DNA of 47,468 nt from CAYHWW01 sp964360145 (lineage in GTDB: Bacteria > Bdellovibrionota > UBA1018 > CAYHWW01): contig CAYHWW010000010.1 in NCBI GenBank assembly GCA_964360145.1, positions 1-47,468 on the forward strand. Reading direction: 5' to 3'. Numbering within the stretch: the first letter of the stretch is position 1; each line of letters opens with the position of its first letter. Shown in pieces: positions 23,382 to 31,742 of the stretch. The notes beneath the pieces were generated by a model. It searched no databases. It was given only the letters and a program-made list of their open reading frames with translations, and was not told the DNA's origin. The translations under genes and the position numbers were made by a program.

Positions 23382-24539
23382 ATGACCCCACGGAACTCGC
23401 AGCGCATTCATTGGCTGGGTGCAGGCCTCTCCTCTGGCCCCGGCATTTGTCAGCTCGCCGAGAGCGGTCGCGAAGTCATGCTATGGAACCGCACGCCGTC
23501 CCGATCGGAAACGTTGCTCAAGCACGCAAAGAGAGCGCCGCGCACGTCGATCATGGCCTTCGACCCCGGTCGCTTCCAAAGTGAACTTAAAGTTGGTGAC
23601 GTCGTCGTTTCCATGTTGCCGACCACCATGCAGGCAGGAGTGGCGGAGATCTGTCTCAGCCGCGGAGCCCACCTCATCACTACATGCTACGTGACCCCGG
23701 CGCTCAAAGCCTATGATGATCGCGCCAAAGCTGCGGGCTTGTCCTTCATCAACGAATCCGGGTTCTACCCCGGCATCGATCACGTGTTCGCCCACCAACT
23801 GGTGCGGGACTTCAAAGAAACGCCCTGGGGCCATGAACCCGTGCGCGTGAGCTTTCGCTCCTACTGCGGCGGCATCCCCAAGGACCCTGGTGACTTCCGC
23901 TACAAGTTCAGTTGGTCCCCCGCGGGCGTGATCCGCGAGCTCTCGTTGCCCTCACGCTTCATCAAGAACGGCGCTCGTGCCACTGTGAACCAGGCCTGGG
24001 AGGCGGTGACCCCCCTCACCATCAATGGTGAGACCTTCGACGTGTACCCCGCTCGAGACTCCCTGCCCTACATCGCCCAATATGGCTTCGATAGCCGCTG
24101 GCGATTGGATACTTTTGTCCGTGGGACTTTGCGGCCCGAGGGCTGGAAAAAAGCCTGGACGCCGGTTTTTGAGCGCATCCCTACCCTGACCTCACTTCAA
24201 ATTGACGACTGGGGTCAAGAACTCTGGGCCCAGCACCGCTACGTGGAGGGCGAACAGGACCGCGGGGTGCTCTACGTGGGTATGGAAGCGCGGTCCGCTG
24301 ATAACCGAGAGTCCCTCTGGTCCCAAGCGTATCTCTTGGATGACTCTCGGCGACGGTCATTCAGTACCATGGCCCATCTTGTTTCTTGGCCCGCGGTATT
24401 CGCGGTGGAGGCGCTGGAGCAGGGTTGGGTGAAACCCGGAGTCACCGGCGCCCCTTCTGATCCTGTGCAGACCGCCCATTGGATGAAAAATCTCAATGCG
24501 CTGGGTGCATCCATTCAAGTCTTGAAGAGCGGCGCGTAA
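23382..24539 (+). CDS. Saccharopine dehydrogenase-like NAD(P)-binding protein
   Basis: A 385-residue protein with an N-terminal Rossmann motif HWLGAGLSSGPGICQLAESG and the middle segment NESGFYPGIDHVFAHQLV typical of the saccharopine dehydrogenase/LYS9 family. It could act in lysine metabolism or on another amino-acid-derived substrate. It heads a run of plus-strand genes leading into pantothenate/CoA synthesis, with 28 bases before the next gene, so it may take part in that pathway or simply share the promoter. Confidence 0.82.
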   Translation: MTPRNSQRIHWLGAGLSSGPGICQLAESGREVMLWNRTPSRSETLLKHAKRAPRTSIMAFDPGRFQSELKVGDVVVSMLPTTMQAGVAEICLSRGAHLITTCYVTPALKAYDDRAKAAGLSFINESGFYPGIDHVFAHQLVRDFKETPWGHEPVRVSFRSYCGGIPKDPGDFRYKFSWSPAGVIRELSLPSRFIKNGARATVNQAWEAVTPLTINGETFDVYPARDSLPYIAQYGFDSRWRLDTFVRGTLRPEGWKKAWTPVFERIPTLTSLQIDDWGQELWAQHRYVEGEQDRGVLYVGMEARSADNRESLWSQAYLLDDSRRRSFSTMAHLVSWPAVFAVEALEQGWVKPGVTGAPSDPVQTAHWMKNLNALGASIQVLKSGA

Positions 24540-24567
24540 GCCTGCTAAAGCCTGAGGCAGGACACTT
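24540..24567. repeat. Short spacer sharing the palindrome-arm sequence found before mpl
   Basis: The 28 bases between the stop of the upstream gene and the ATG at 24568 contain CTGAGGCAGGACACT two bases before the ATG. The same 15 bases stand at 11739-11753, one base before the mpl ATG, and inverted at 11419-11433. It contains AGGA and may serve as a ribosome binding site cassette. Confidence 0.6.
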
Positions 24568-25461
24568 ATGGCCGAAACCGTACATTTAGTGGGCTATGGC
24601 AGCCAAGGCGCCGCGTGGGCTGGGAATCTGAGAGACAGTGGTTGGGCGGTGGAAGTCTACCTCAAGGGTGAAGCATCTCCTTCCTGGAAAACCGCCGTGG
24701 CCCATGGCTTCCTCCCCCGTCCCATCGCAGCGCTCACTGAGGCTAGTGGCATCGTGGCATTTTTATGCCCCGATGATCTCATTGGCGCTCTCTATCGTGA
24801 GTTCCTCGCGCCCCGTGCCGTTGAGCTCTCTCTTGTCTTAGCCCATGGCTATGCCATCTATGCGGGGGACCTGCGGCCCGTGCGCACGGCTCACGTGGTG
24901 CGCCTCCTCGCCCCCAAGGCCATTGGCCCCGAGCTGCGCCGCGCCTATGTGCCGGGCAAGCCCCATGGGCTCAAAGCCGCGGTCACCCACCTGCAACAAG
25001 CGCCAGAGCTGGCGGCGCTGGCCGCGGGTTTGGGCTTCGCCCCTGAGAATCTCATCCCGTGCGCCCCCGAAGTGGAAGCCGTCGGGGATTTGATTTCAGA
25101 GCAGATGCTCCTCTGCGGCGGGCTTTTCACGCTGATTGCCTGGACCATGGACGAAATGAAAAAGGCTGGCGTGCCTGACGCCTTGATTCACGAAGAGTGC
25201 ATCACGGAGCTCGGTCTCATCGCCCGCATGATTAAAGAACGCGGAATGGTCGGCACCATGGGCAAGATCAGCAGAGCGGCGGCCGCCGGCGCGGCCCTCA
25301 CCGCGGAGGCGCTGGAAGCCTCCGGCGCCCGCACGGCATTGGCCGAGCGTGCGGCCCGCATCAAGGACCGGCGTTTTGCCGAAGAGTACCGCGATGGCAC
25401 CTGGCGCGCCTCATTGGCACGCCTTGAATCGACACTCCGGGCCGCGGAGGAGCGCTCATGA
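24568..25461 (+). CDS. Ketol-acid reductoisomerase (IlvC)-like protein, candidate ketopantoate reductase
   Basis: The 297-residue protein has the IlvC nucleotide-binding motif GYGSQGAAWAGNLRDSG and conserves the full catalytic set: His93, Lys117, Asp174, Glu178, Glu210, Glu214 and Ser235. The spacings 4 (D-E), 36 (D174-E210), 4 and 21 (E214-S235) equal those of class I enzymes, so it should be active. It is shorter than usual (about 330). It overlaps panB by 4 bases and no panE is in the cluster. IlvC is known to reduce ketopantoate in bacteria lacking PanE, for example Corynebacterium glutamicum. I infer that this is a dedicated ketopantoate reductase; branched-chain synthesis is the alternative. 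Confidence 0.82.
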   Translation: MAETVHLVGYGSQGAAWAGNLRDSGWAVEVYLKGEASPSWKTAVAHGFLPRPIAALTEASGIVAFLCPDDLIGALYREFLAPRAVELSLVLAHGYAIYAGDLRPVRTAHVVRLLAPKAIGPELRRAYVPGKPHGLKAAVTHLQQAPELAALAAGLGFAPENLIPCAPEVEAVGDLISEQMLLCGGLFTLIAWTMDEMKKAGVPDALIHEECITELGLIARMIKERGMVGTMGKISRAAAAGAALTAEALEASGARTALAERAARIKDRRFAEEYRDGTWRASLARLESTLRAAEERS

Positions 25462-26291
25462 GCACGTTGCCGCTGGAGCCTCAACAAACGGCGACGCGAA
25501 AGCGCGTCACCGCGCCTTCCGTGAAGGCCATGAAGGGCGTGGAGCAGATCGCCATGCTCACGGCCTACGACTACCCCACGGCCTTTTTCCTTGATGAGTG
25601 CGGCGTGGATGTGCTCCTCGTGGGGGATTCCCTGGCCATGGTGGTTTACGGCGAGCCCAATACTTTATCGATCACCATGGACGACATGCTGCGCCACACC
25701 CGCGCCGTATCGAAAGCCGCCACCCGTGCCCTTGTCGTGGGCGATATGCCCTTCATGAGTTATCAGGTCAGCATCGAAGAGGCCGTGCGCAACGCGGGGC
25801 GTTTTTTGAAAGAAGCGGGGGCCCATGCCGTGAAGCTGGAGGGTGGCACTGAAATGGCGGACACCATCCGCGCCATCACCCGGGCTGGCATCCCCGTCAT
25901 GGCCCACATCGGCCTCACTCCTCAATCCATCCAAGCTTTGGGCAACTACCGCATGCACGGCAAATCCGAGGTGGAGCAAGAGTATCTGCTCCAGTCCGCC
26001 GCCGCGGTGGCGGAGGCCGGGGCATTTTCCGTCGTTCTCGAATGCGTCGTTCCCACGCTAGCTACCCGCATCACGAAAGTGATCGCCATCCCCACCATTG
26101 GCATCGGCAGTGGCAGTGGCGCCGCCACCTGCGATGGTCAAGTCCTCGTCACGCAGGATTTACTGGGCCTCACCGCCGGTCGTACACCGAGCTTTGTGCA
26201 GGCAGAAGCCCGCCTTCGCGACGAACTCCAAGCCGCTGTGGCCCGCTATGTCGTGCGCACCAAAACCGCAGGCATCCAGGGGAACGCCTGA
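25458..26291 (+). CDS. panB: 3-methyl-2-oxobutanoate hydroxymethyltransferase
   Basis: PanB makes ketopantoate from alpha-ketoisovalerate and methylene-tetrahydrofolate. The 277-residue protein shows MLTAYDYPTAFFLDECGVDVLLVGDS, split here as MLTAYDYPTAF and DVLLVGDSLAMVVYG, then AVKLEGG and MAHIGLTPQS, all family hallmarks. It is coupled on both sides: ATGA with the reductoisomerase-like gene and TGATG with coaX. Confidence 0.96.
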   Translation: MSTLPLEPQQTATRKRVTAPSVKAMKGVEQIAMLTAYDYPTAFFLDECGVDVLLVGDSLAMVVYGEPNTLSITMDDMLRHTRAVSKAATRALVVGDMPFMSYQVSIEEAVRNAGRFLKEAGAHAVKLEGGTEMADTIRAITRAGIPVMAHIGLTPQSIQALGNYRMHGKSEVEQEYLLQSAAAVAEAGAFSVVLECVVPTLATRITKVIAIPTIGIGSGSGAATCDGQVLVTQDLLGLTAGRTPSFVQAEARLRDELQAAVARYVVRTKTAGIQGNA

Positions 26292-27115
26292 TGCTGCTCA
26301 CCGTGGACATCGGCAACACCAACACCGTGTTCGGGGTTTACGAAACCCCGCTGCCTCTCTCGAGCCCACCCCAGGTGCGCGAAAAGTGGCGCGTGTCCAC
26401 CCACCCCATTCCCACCATGGATGAGCTGCGGGTGAAAGTGGCCCATCTCTTCGCCCTGGATCACATCGCATTCTCTGTTGATGCGGTGGTGATCTCAAGC
26501 GTGGTTCCCGCTCTCACTGAAGTGGTGGTGAAAGCCACGGAGAAACTCCTGCCCCAGGCTTCGCTCCACGTGGTGAGCCACAAATCACCGTTCTCTTTTC
26601 GCATTGAGGCCCGTCCCGCCAATGGCGTGGGGGCAGATCGCTTGATCAATGCGGAAGCGGCCCTGAGGGACTACGGGTCGGCGGCCATCATCGTGGATTC
26701 GGGCACTGCCACCACGGTGTGTGCGTTGGCTCCCGCGGAGGGCGACCCCCTTAAGCCCTGTTACTGGGGAGGGGCCATCATGCCGGGCCTTGAGCTTTCT
26801 CGGGAGTCCCTTGCGCAACGAACGGCAAAACTCTTTACCGTGGAGTTGCAAGCCCCTGAACACGCCATTGGTTTTGATACGACCACCGCCATCCAGAGCG
26901 GCCTCATGTATGGCTACGCCGACATGATCGATGGCCTGGTGGCCCGCTTCCGCACGGAGCTTGCGGGCCGGGTGAACGGCGCCCCCATCCCCGTCATCGG
27001 CACCGGCGGCATCACCGCTCGCTTACGTGGCATCGCGAAGTCCATTGAGCATTACGACCCCGACCTGACCTTGCGAGGAATGGCATACCTCTATGCATCC
27101 CTTTCTCGCCGCTAA
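26291..27115 (+). CDS. coaX: Type III pantothenate kinase
   Basis: CoaX phosphorylates pantothenate, the first step to CoA. The 274-residue protein begins MLLTVDIGNTNTVFGVYE, the phosphate-binding motif, and has NGVGADRLINAEAA, VDSGTATTV and the late GTGGITARLRG. The ATG at 26291 shares a base with the panB stop. It overlaps the start of coaBC by 23 bases. Type III kinases escape feedback by CoA, so flux control would lie elsewhere. Confidence 0.95.
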   Translation: MLLTVDIGNTNTVFGVYETPLPLSSPPQVREKWRVSTHPIPTMDELRVKVAHLFALDHIAFSVDAVVISSVVPALTEVVVKATEKLLPQASLHVVSHKSPFSFRIEARPANGVGADRLINAEAALRDYGSAAIIVDSGTATTVCALAPAEGDPLKPCYWGGAIMPGLELSRESLAQRTAKLFTVELQAPEHAIGFDTTTAIQSGLMYGYADMIDGLVARFRTELAGRVNGAPIPVIGTGGITARLRGIAKSIEHYDPDLTLRGMAYLYASLSRR

Positions 27116-28376
27116 CCTCGCCCCTCAGTTCCGCGGCAAGAAGGTGCTTCTCGGCATCACGGGGAGCATTGCCGCCTTCAAGGCCATCGACCTCATCCGC
27201 CTCCTGAAAAGCCTGGGCGCGGAAGTGCGGGTCGTGCCCACGGAAAATGCTTTGCAGTTCGTCACCGCCACCACCCTCGAGACCCTCTCGGGTCAGCCGG
27301 TGATCACTGAAATGTTTGGCGGCGCCAAGACACATCACATCGATACGGCGCGATGGGCGGACCTGGCCCTCGTCGCGCCAGCCACCGCGAACTTCATCGC
27401 GAAGATGAGCCATGGCCTCGCGGACGATCTGCTTTCCACGGAACTCCTCGCCTTCACTGGCGCTGGCGCCACGGCTGTGGTGCCCGCCATGAACCCTGCC
27501 ATGTTTGCTCATCCCGCCACGCAGGCCAGCGTTGCAACGCTGAAGTCCTGGGGCGTCAGCGTACTGGGCCCCACCGCCGGCGTCACGGCCTGCGGCGAAG
27601 AGGGCCTGGGCCGCATGCTGGAGCCGGTGGACATCCTCAAAGAATGGGCCCTGGCCCTGACACCACCGGCAAAGCCCACCCGGCGGGCCGTCATCACCAT
27701 GGGGCCCACGCGCTCAAACCTGGACCCGGTGCGCTACCTCAGCAATCACTCCTCCGGCCAAATGGGGGCGGCGCTGGCATGGGAGGCCTTCCGCCGAGGC
27801 TTCGTCGTCACTGCCGTGGCGGGCCCCTGTGAATTCGCGGCGCCGGCGCTCTTGCCCCCGGGCTCAGAAGTGGTGGCAGTGACCACCGCCGGCGAAATGG
27901 CCCACGCAGCGCTCAGTGCATGGGCCCGCTCAGAGAGCACTCTTTTCATGGCCACGGCGGCAGTGTTGGATTGGGACGTGGAAACGGCCTCAGGGAAAAT
28001 CAAAAAAACATCGGAGACCAGGCCTCGAGAGGCCACGCCCCGGGGGGCCACGCCCCAGCTGCACTTCAAAGAGAACCGCGACATCTTGAAAGAAGCCGTG
28101 GGTGCCCGCAGACCCGGCTGCCGCGTCCTCGGGTTTGCGGCGGAAACCGGAGAGTTGGAAACCCGCGCCGCGGAAAAGCTTCTCGCCAAGGGCTGCGATT
28201 ACCTCTTCGCCAACGACGTGTCGGGAGGCCGCGTTTTTAATTCCACACGCAACGAAGGGCTCTTCCTCACGGCGGAGACATCCGCCACGGCACCTGCCAT
28301 GAGCAAGGTGGAACTCTCCACCTGGATCTTCGACCGCATGGAGGTGGGCGGTGAAGCTCCTGCAATCCACCACTGA
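27093..28376 (+). CDS. coaBC: Bifunctional phosphopantothenoylcysteine decarboxylase / phosphopantothenate-cysteine ligase
   Basis: CoaBC joins cysteine to 4'-phosphopantothenate and then decarboxylates the product. The 427-residue protein has the flavin-binding CoaC half first: LGITGSIAAFKAIDLIR, the histidine in HHIDTARWADL, VPAMNPAMF and the cysteine in ACGEEGLGRM. The CoaB half follows: ITMGPTRSNLDPVRYLSNHSS and KENRDIL. A small insertion of PREATPRGATPQ in the second half is encoded by an imperfect direct repeat. It overlaps panC by 26 bases. Confidence 0.95.
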   Translation: MHPFLAANLAPQFRGKKVLLGITGSIAAFKAIDLIRLLKSLGAEVRVVPTENALQFVTATTLETLSGQPVITEMFGGAKTHHIDTARWADLALVAPATANFIAKMSHGLADDLLSTELLAFTGAGATAVVPAMNPAMFAHPATQASVATLKSWGVSVLGPTAGVTACGEEGLGRMLEPVDILKEWALALTPPAKPTRRAVITMGPTRSNLDPVRYLSNHSSGQMGAALAWEAFRRGFVVTAVAGPCEFAAPALLPPGSEVVAVTTAGEMAHAALSAWARSESTLFMATAAVLDWDVETASGKIKKTSETRPREATPRGATPQLHFKENRDILKEAVGARRPGCRVLGFAAETGELETRAAEKLLAKGCDYLFANDVSGGRVFNSTRNEGLFLTAETSATAPAMSKVELSTWIFDRMEVGGEAPAIHH

Positions 28377-29217
28377 ACTCAGGGCCTGGCGCAGCACCTT
28401 GCCCTCAGCGGCCACCGTGGGTTTTGTCCCCACCATGGGGGCGCTGCATGAGGGACATGTCGCGCTGCTACAAGAAGCCCGGGCCCACAACGACATCGTC
28501 GTACTCTCCATTTTCGTCAACCCCAAGCAGTTCGGCGCCCATGAAGACTTGGCAAAATACCCCCGCCCCTGGGAAGCGGATCTGGCCCTCGCCCGCTGCG
28601 CGGGCATCGATGCTGTATTTCTTCCTACCCCTGAAGACTTTTACCCCGACGGGTTCTCTACCACCGTTGAAGAAAGCGCCCTCAGCCAGCCCTGGTGCGG
28701 CGCCACCCGCCCGGGCCATTTTCGCGGCGTCACCACGGTGGTGCTGAAACTTCTCAACCTCATCCAACCCACCCGGGCCTACTTCGGCTGGAAGGACGCC
28801 CAGCAATTCCTCGTCCTCTCCAAAATGGTGCGGGATCTCTCGCTGCCTGTGGAAATGGTGGGCGTGCCCACGGTGCGGGAGCCTGATGGCTTGGCGCTGT
28901 CGTCAAGGAACCGCTTTCTCTCACCAGAGCAGCGGGAACTTGCGCCGCTCCTCTACCGCGAGATCTCGAAAGCGGCGGAACGCATGGCGGCGGGGCAACC
29001 CTGGCAAGAGGCCTGTGCGCTGGCCCGTGCCACACTCAATGAAGCAGGTTTTCAGGTTCAGTACCTGGAGCCCCGCCGGGAATGCGCGGGCGCATGTGAT
29101 CTGGCGCTGCCCCCCGGGAACATCCTGGAGCGCGGTGTGCCCCACCGCCTGGCCATAGCCGCCGTGTTGGGATCAACACGATTAATTGATAATATCCCCG
29201 TGATTTCGGGTTCTTGA
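28351..29217 (+). CDS. panC: Pantothenate synthetase
   Basis: PanC condenses pantoate and beta-alanine with ATP. The 288-residue protein has PTMGALHEGHVALL (a HIGH-type motif), VNPKQFGAHEDLAKYPR, YFGWKDAQQF and LSSRNRFLSPEQ, all diagnostic. It starts with GTG at 28351, and GGAGGTGGGCG in the end of coaBC provides the ribosome binding site. It is the last gene of the pantothenate run. The beta-alanine it needs comes from panD on the other strand. Confidence 0.96.
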   Translation: MKLLQSTTELRAWRSTLPSAATVGFVPTMGALHEGHVALLQEARAHNDIVVLSIFVNPKQFGAHEDLAKYPRPWEADLALARCAGIDAVFLPTPEDFYPDGFSTTVEESALSQPWCGATRPGHFRGVTTVVLKLLNLIQPTRAYFGWKDAQQFLVLSKMVRDLSLPVEMVGVPTVREPDGLALSSRNRFLSPEQRELAPLLYREISKAAERMAAGQPWQEACALARATLNEAGFQVQYLEPRRECAGACDLALPPGNILERGVPHRLAIAAVLGSTRLIDNIPVISGS

Positions 29218-29286
29218 AATACTTTGCCGGGTAGCTCTTTCACCTGAACCCTAACCCCGCTACACTAGGATCAAGGGGGCACCTGA

Positions 29287-30066
29287 GTGCTTTTGCCGGT
29301 CCTTGTCCTTATTGCTGCGTCCCTCTCCGCCGGGCCCCTTGCCTGGGGCCAGACTCACACTTGCGACGGCATCCGTGATCTCGCCACGGTGCCAGCGCCT
29401 GAGGAATTCCCGCGCTCCATGACAGCGGTGCGAACCCGTCTCTCTCGCAGCGATGACCGCGATGAAGCGATCATGGGTGGCGCATGGGTGAGCAACGTAA
29501 GAGAGTCCACTGAGACGGCGCTCGAACGCATGAATCTGGAGCTGGGTCCCGTCTACGCTTCGACGTTCAGTGCCTTCTGCCACCATCCTTCCGTGCTGAC
29601 TGCCATGGAACGCCCCGATGCTTTGGGCTATGGCGGCGGAAGCGCGCTCACCTGCGAGCGGCTCATCGCGGACCTTGATAACCTGGACCCCAACGACCCC
29701 CTGCCCGGGACGAGGGCCCGAAGCGTGTTGTTCCGCATGAGCGAGTACCAGTCTCTCCGCGTGGCCATCCACCGTGCGGCCTTTGTAGCCCACCGCCTCC
29801 GCCTCACCCGTTTTGAAAATCTTTTGCAGCGCTGCACGCCCCCCACACCGCGGAACATCGATGATCAGCTCTCCGCGCTGCGGACATTCTCGGTTTTCAT
29901 CACGAATCTGTGCAGGGGCGCGGAGTCGTCCTTTCAATCCGCCTGTGACACGGCACGCGGCGCCACGGACCGTTTCATCACCCAAGTTCAGGATGCAATC
30001 CAGGAGAGCTGTAACGACAATTCAGGCGAAGGCATGATGCCCCGAGGCGTGGACGCCGTGGAGTAG
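29287..30066 (+). CDS. Secreted protein of unknown function
   Basis: A 259-residue product starting with GTG, preceded by AAGGGGGC. A signal peptide (LLPVLVLIAASLSAGPLAWG) is followed by a mainly helical mature protein with six cysteines spread along it, probably disulfide-bonded. No domain recognised. It stands alone between panC and a toxin-antitoxin pair. Confidence 0.65.
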   Translation: MLLPVLVLIAASLSAGPLAWGQTHTCDGIRDLATVPAPEEFPRSMTAVRTRLSRSDDRDEAIMGGAWVSNVRESTETALERMNLELGPVYASTFSAFCHHPSVLTAMERPDALGYGGGSALTCERLIADLDNLDPNDPLPGTRARSVLFRMSEYQSLRVAIHRAAFVAHRLRLTRFENLLQRCTPPTPRNIDDQLSALRTFSVFITNLCRGAESSFQSACDTARGATDRFITQVQDAIQESCNDNSGEGMMPRGVDAVE

Positions 30067-30072
30067 GCATAC

Positions 30073-30101
30073 TTGACTAGCTGTATTTTATGACATACAA
30101 T
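30073..30101 (+). promoter_or_regulatory. Promoter of the MazF-type toxin-antitoxin operon, leaderless arrangement
   Basis: TTGACT (30073-30078) and TACAAT (30096-30101) are 17 bases apart. The ATG at 30108 lies 7 bases after the -10 box, so transcription should begin at that codon. An in-frame ATG at 30090 lies inside the promoter spacer and cannot be the start. Confidence 0.7.
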
Positions 30102-30129
30102 TATGGCATGTCTTCTGCCATAAAATACA
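30082..30129. promoter_or_regulatory. Palindrome over the toxin-antitoxin promoter and start codon
   Basis: TGTATTTTATG (30082-30092) is a perfect inverted repeat of CATAAAATACA (30119-30129), spacer 26 bases. It brackets the -10 box and start codon, a plausible operator for autorepression by the antitoxin. Confidence 0.55.
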
Positions 30130-30383
30130 AGAACCTTCATATCCCTTTGCCCCAGGACTTGTACGCCGAACTCATGGAGCTTTCCAAAGCCATGGGTACG
30201 CCAGCCACTAAGATCGCTCGAATGGCCATCGACCAGTGGACAAAAGCCTCTCTGAAAGTGCGGTTGAAGCACCAAATCAGTGCTTATGCCCGTGCACATG
30301 CGGGAACAGAACATGATCTTATGCCCGATTTGGAACGCGCCGCACTATCTACCCTTCTGGAAGCAGAGAAAAAACGGAAATGA
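30108..30383 (+). CDS. Antitoxin of a MazF/PemK-type module
   Basis: A 91-residue protein (MSSAIKYKNLHIPLPQDLY and so on) with a ribbon-helix-helix-like N-terminus (IPLPQDLYAELMELSKAMG) and a charged C-terminal tail ending KKRK. The start at 30108 is set by the promoter position rather than by a ribosome binding site. Its end overlaps the toxin start by 4 bases (ATGA). It does not look like classical MazE (AbrB fold); ribbon-helix-helix antitoxins are known for some MazF homologues. Confidence 0.78.
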   Translation: MSSAIKYKNLHIPLPQDLYAELMELSKAMGTPATKIARMAIDQWTKASLKVRLKHQISAYARAHAGTEHDLMPDLERAALSTLLEAEKKRK

Positions 30384-30727
30384 AACGCGGGGAAATTTAT
30401 TGGGCACGGCTTGCGCCGCGCTCCCATTCTGAACAAAAGGGCCGACGACCTGTTCTCATCATGTCCCACGATGGCTTTAATGAAGTGGAAACCTGGCATT
30501 CCATTATCGTAGTGCCACTTTCCACATCCCATAAACAGGCCATGCGTTCACCAACCATAGCTCTCATTCCCCGCGGCACAGCGGGCCTGAATGCCGAGTC
30601 CATCGCCTTGGGTCACCAGATCACAACATTGGATCGCTCGAAACTTGAGGAGCGCATCGGCATGCTTCCGTCAAAGCTCATCCGGGCCGTGGAACAAGCG
30701 GTCAAAACCGCTATCAATATTTCATAA
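30380..30727 (+). CDS. MazF/PemK-type endoribonuclease toxin
   Basis: A 115-residue protein beginning MKRGEIYWARLAPRSHSEQK followed by GRRPVLIMS, the typical MazF start with the conserved R-P-V, then VVPLSTS and LGHQITTLDRSKL. MazF toxins cut mRNA at short sequence motifs. Its stop codon directly abuts the stop codon of the convergent minus-strand gene with no bases between. Confidence 0.9.
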   Translation: MKRGEIYWARLAPRSHSEQKGRRPVLIMSHDGFNEVETWHSIIVVPLSTSHKQAMRSPTIALIPRGTAGLNAESIALGHQITTLDRSKLEERIGMLPSKLIRAVEQAVKTAINIS

Positions 30728-31615
30728 TCAGTTCCGCACCCGAATGGTGCCCGCCTCCGCCGTGATATCCACGGGCACCCCCCCGGCCACGGTGGTAGAG
30801 ACTCGCTTGGAATAAACCTCGCCCCGAGGGGCCTTGAGGCTCAGCGTCAGACCACGACCCACAGGCAGCCCCACGGCCACATCGCCGGCGGAACTGGTGA
30901 CGGCCACCTTCGACGCCGAGCCTAACTTGCGCCAAAGAAGCATGACGTCCCCCTTGGACATCCCATCAACAGAATCTGTTAACTGACGAATGCCCACGGT
31001 GCCCACGCCAATGCGGTAGCGCAGGGTCCCATTCAACCCCTCACCGCCGAAGTCGCAACCGCGACACTCCAGATCAAAATCGCCCACCTCACCGAAGGCG
31101 ACGTAGCCCGTCCCCAGACGGACCGTCACGGCCTCTGGCCATCGCTCCAGCTCCACCTGGGCTTCGCCGGGCACGACAATGCGCAGCTCCGCCGCGTGGT
31201 GCAGCTCAAGCTGTACCTGGTACACACAGTTATTCCCCGTCCGCGCCTCAAGCTGGTGAGGCAGGGATGCGGTAATCCCGTCTCCCGCATTGGACTCAGC
31301 GACCGCCACCGGAAGTGCCGCCAGGGGCACCACGCGATTCACCTCGCGCTCCTCACCAATGTAGAGCACGCCATCCCGCAATGCCGCTGCCGCTTTGCAG
31401 TCGTCACCGCCCCGGGACTTACGCACCTCAAGCCGACCCTCTCGTGGCCCGCCCTCGCCCTTCAAGGCAATGACCGCGGAAGGAAGCACCAACTGTACTT
31501 GCTGCACGGAGCGCAACCCCGTGGACCAGCTGACCTGGGGAGCATCCGGCGCCTGGGCCCTTGCCGACACCGCACCCATTGCTAACACTACGGCAAACCA
31601 GAAGAACCCCTGCAT
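30728..31615 (-). CDS. Exported DUF4097-like beta-repeat protein
   Basis: A 295-residue product starting MQGFFWFAVVLAMGAVSARAQA, a clear signal peptide. The mature protein is beta-rich with repeating glycine-valine strands (LGTGYVAFGEVGDFDLE, SAGDVAVGLPVGRGLTLSLK) and ends DITAEAGTIRVRN, which resembles putative adhesin/DUF4097 domains. It would be periplasmic or surface-located. A near-perfect hairpin lies immediately upstream of its ribosome-binding region. Confidence 0.7.
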   Translation of the reverse strand: MQGFFWFAVVLAMGAVSARAQAPDAPQVSWSTGLRSVQQVQLVLPSAVIALKGEGGPREGRLEVRKSRGGDDCKAAAALRDGVLYIGEEREVNRVVPLAALPVAVAESNAGDGITASLPHQLEARTGNNCVYQVQLELHHAAELRIVVPGEAQVELERWPEAVTVRLGTGYVAFGEVGDFDLECRGCDFGGEGLNGTLRYRIGVGTVGIRQLTDSVDGMSKGDVMLLWRKLGSASKVAVTSSAGDVAVGLPVGRGLTLSLKAPRGEVYSKRVSTTVAGGVPVDITAEAGTIRVRN

Positions 31616-31627
31616 GGAACAGCCCCC

Positions 31628-31673
31628 GCATAGAATCAATGAGCGAGATCTCACCCGCTCATTGATTCTATGC
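31628..31673. repeat. 18-base perfect palindrome upstream of the DUF4097-like gene
   Basis: The arms 31628-31645 and 31656-31673 match perfectly over 18 bases around a 10-base loop. It lies between the ahpC stop and the start of the next minus-strand gene, 13 bases before its ATG. It lacks a T-run and so could be a 5' leader structure or an intergenic repeat related in style to the larger elements. Confidence 0.75.
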
Positions 31674-31742
31674 TTGCGGAGCAGACTTGCAATACACCGG
31701 GCCCGCATTCTAAAATAGGGACCTACGCATCGCGTCAGATGT

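Noticed and set aside
30090..30107. Upstream ATG for the MazF-type antitoxin
   Set aside because: It lies between the -35 and -10 boxes, so it would not be transcribed from this promoter.
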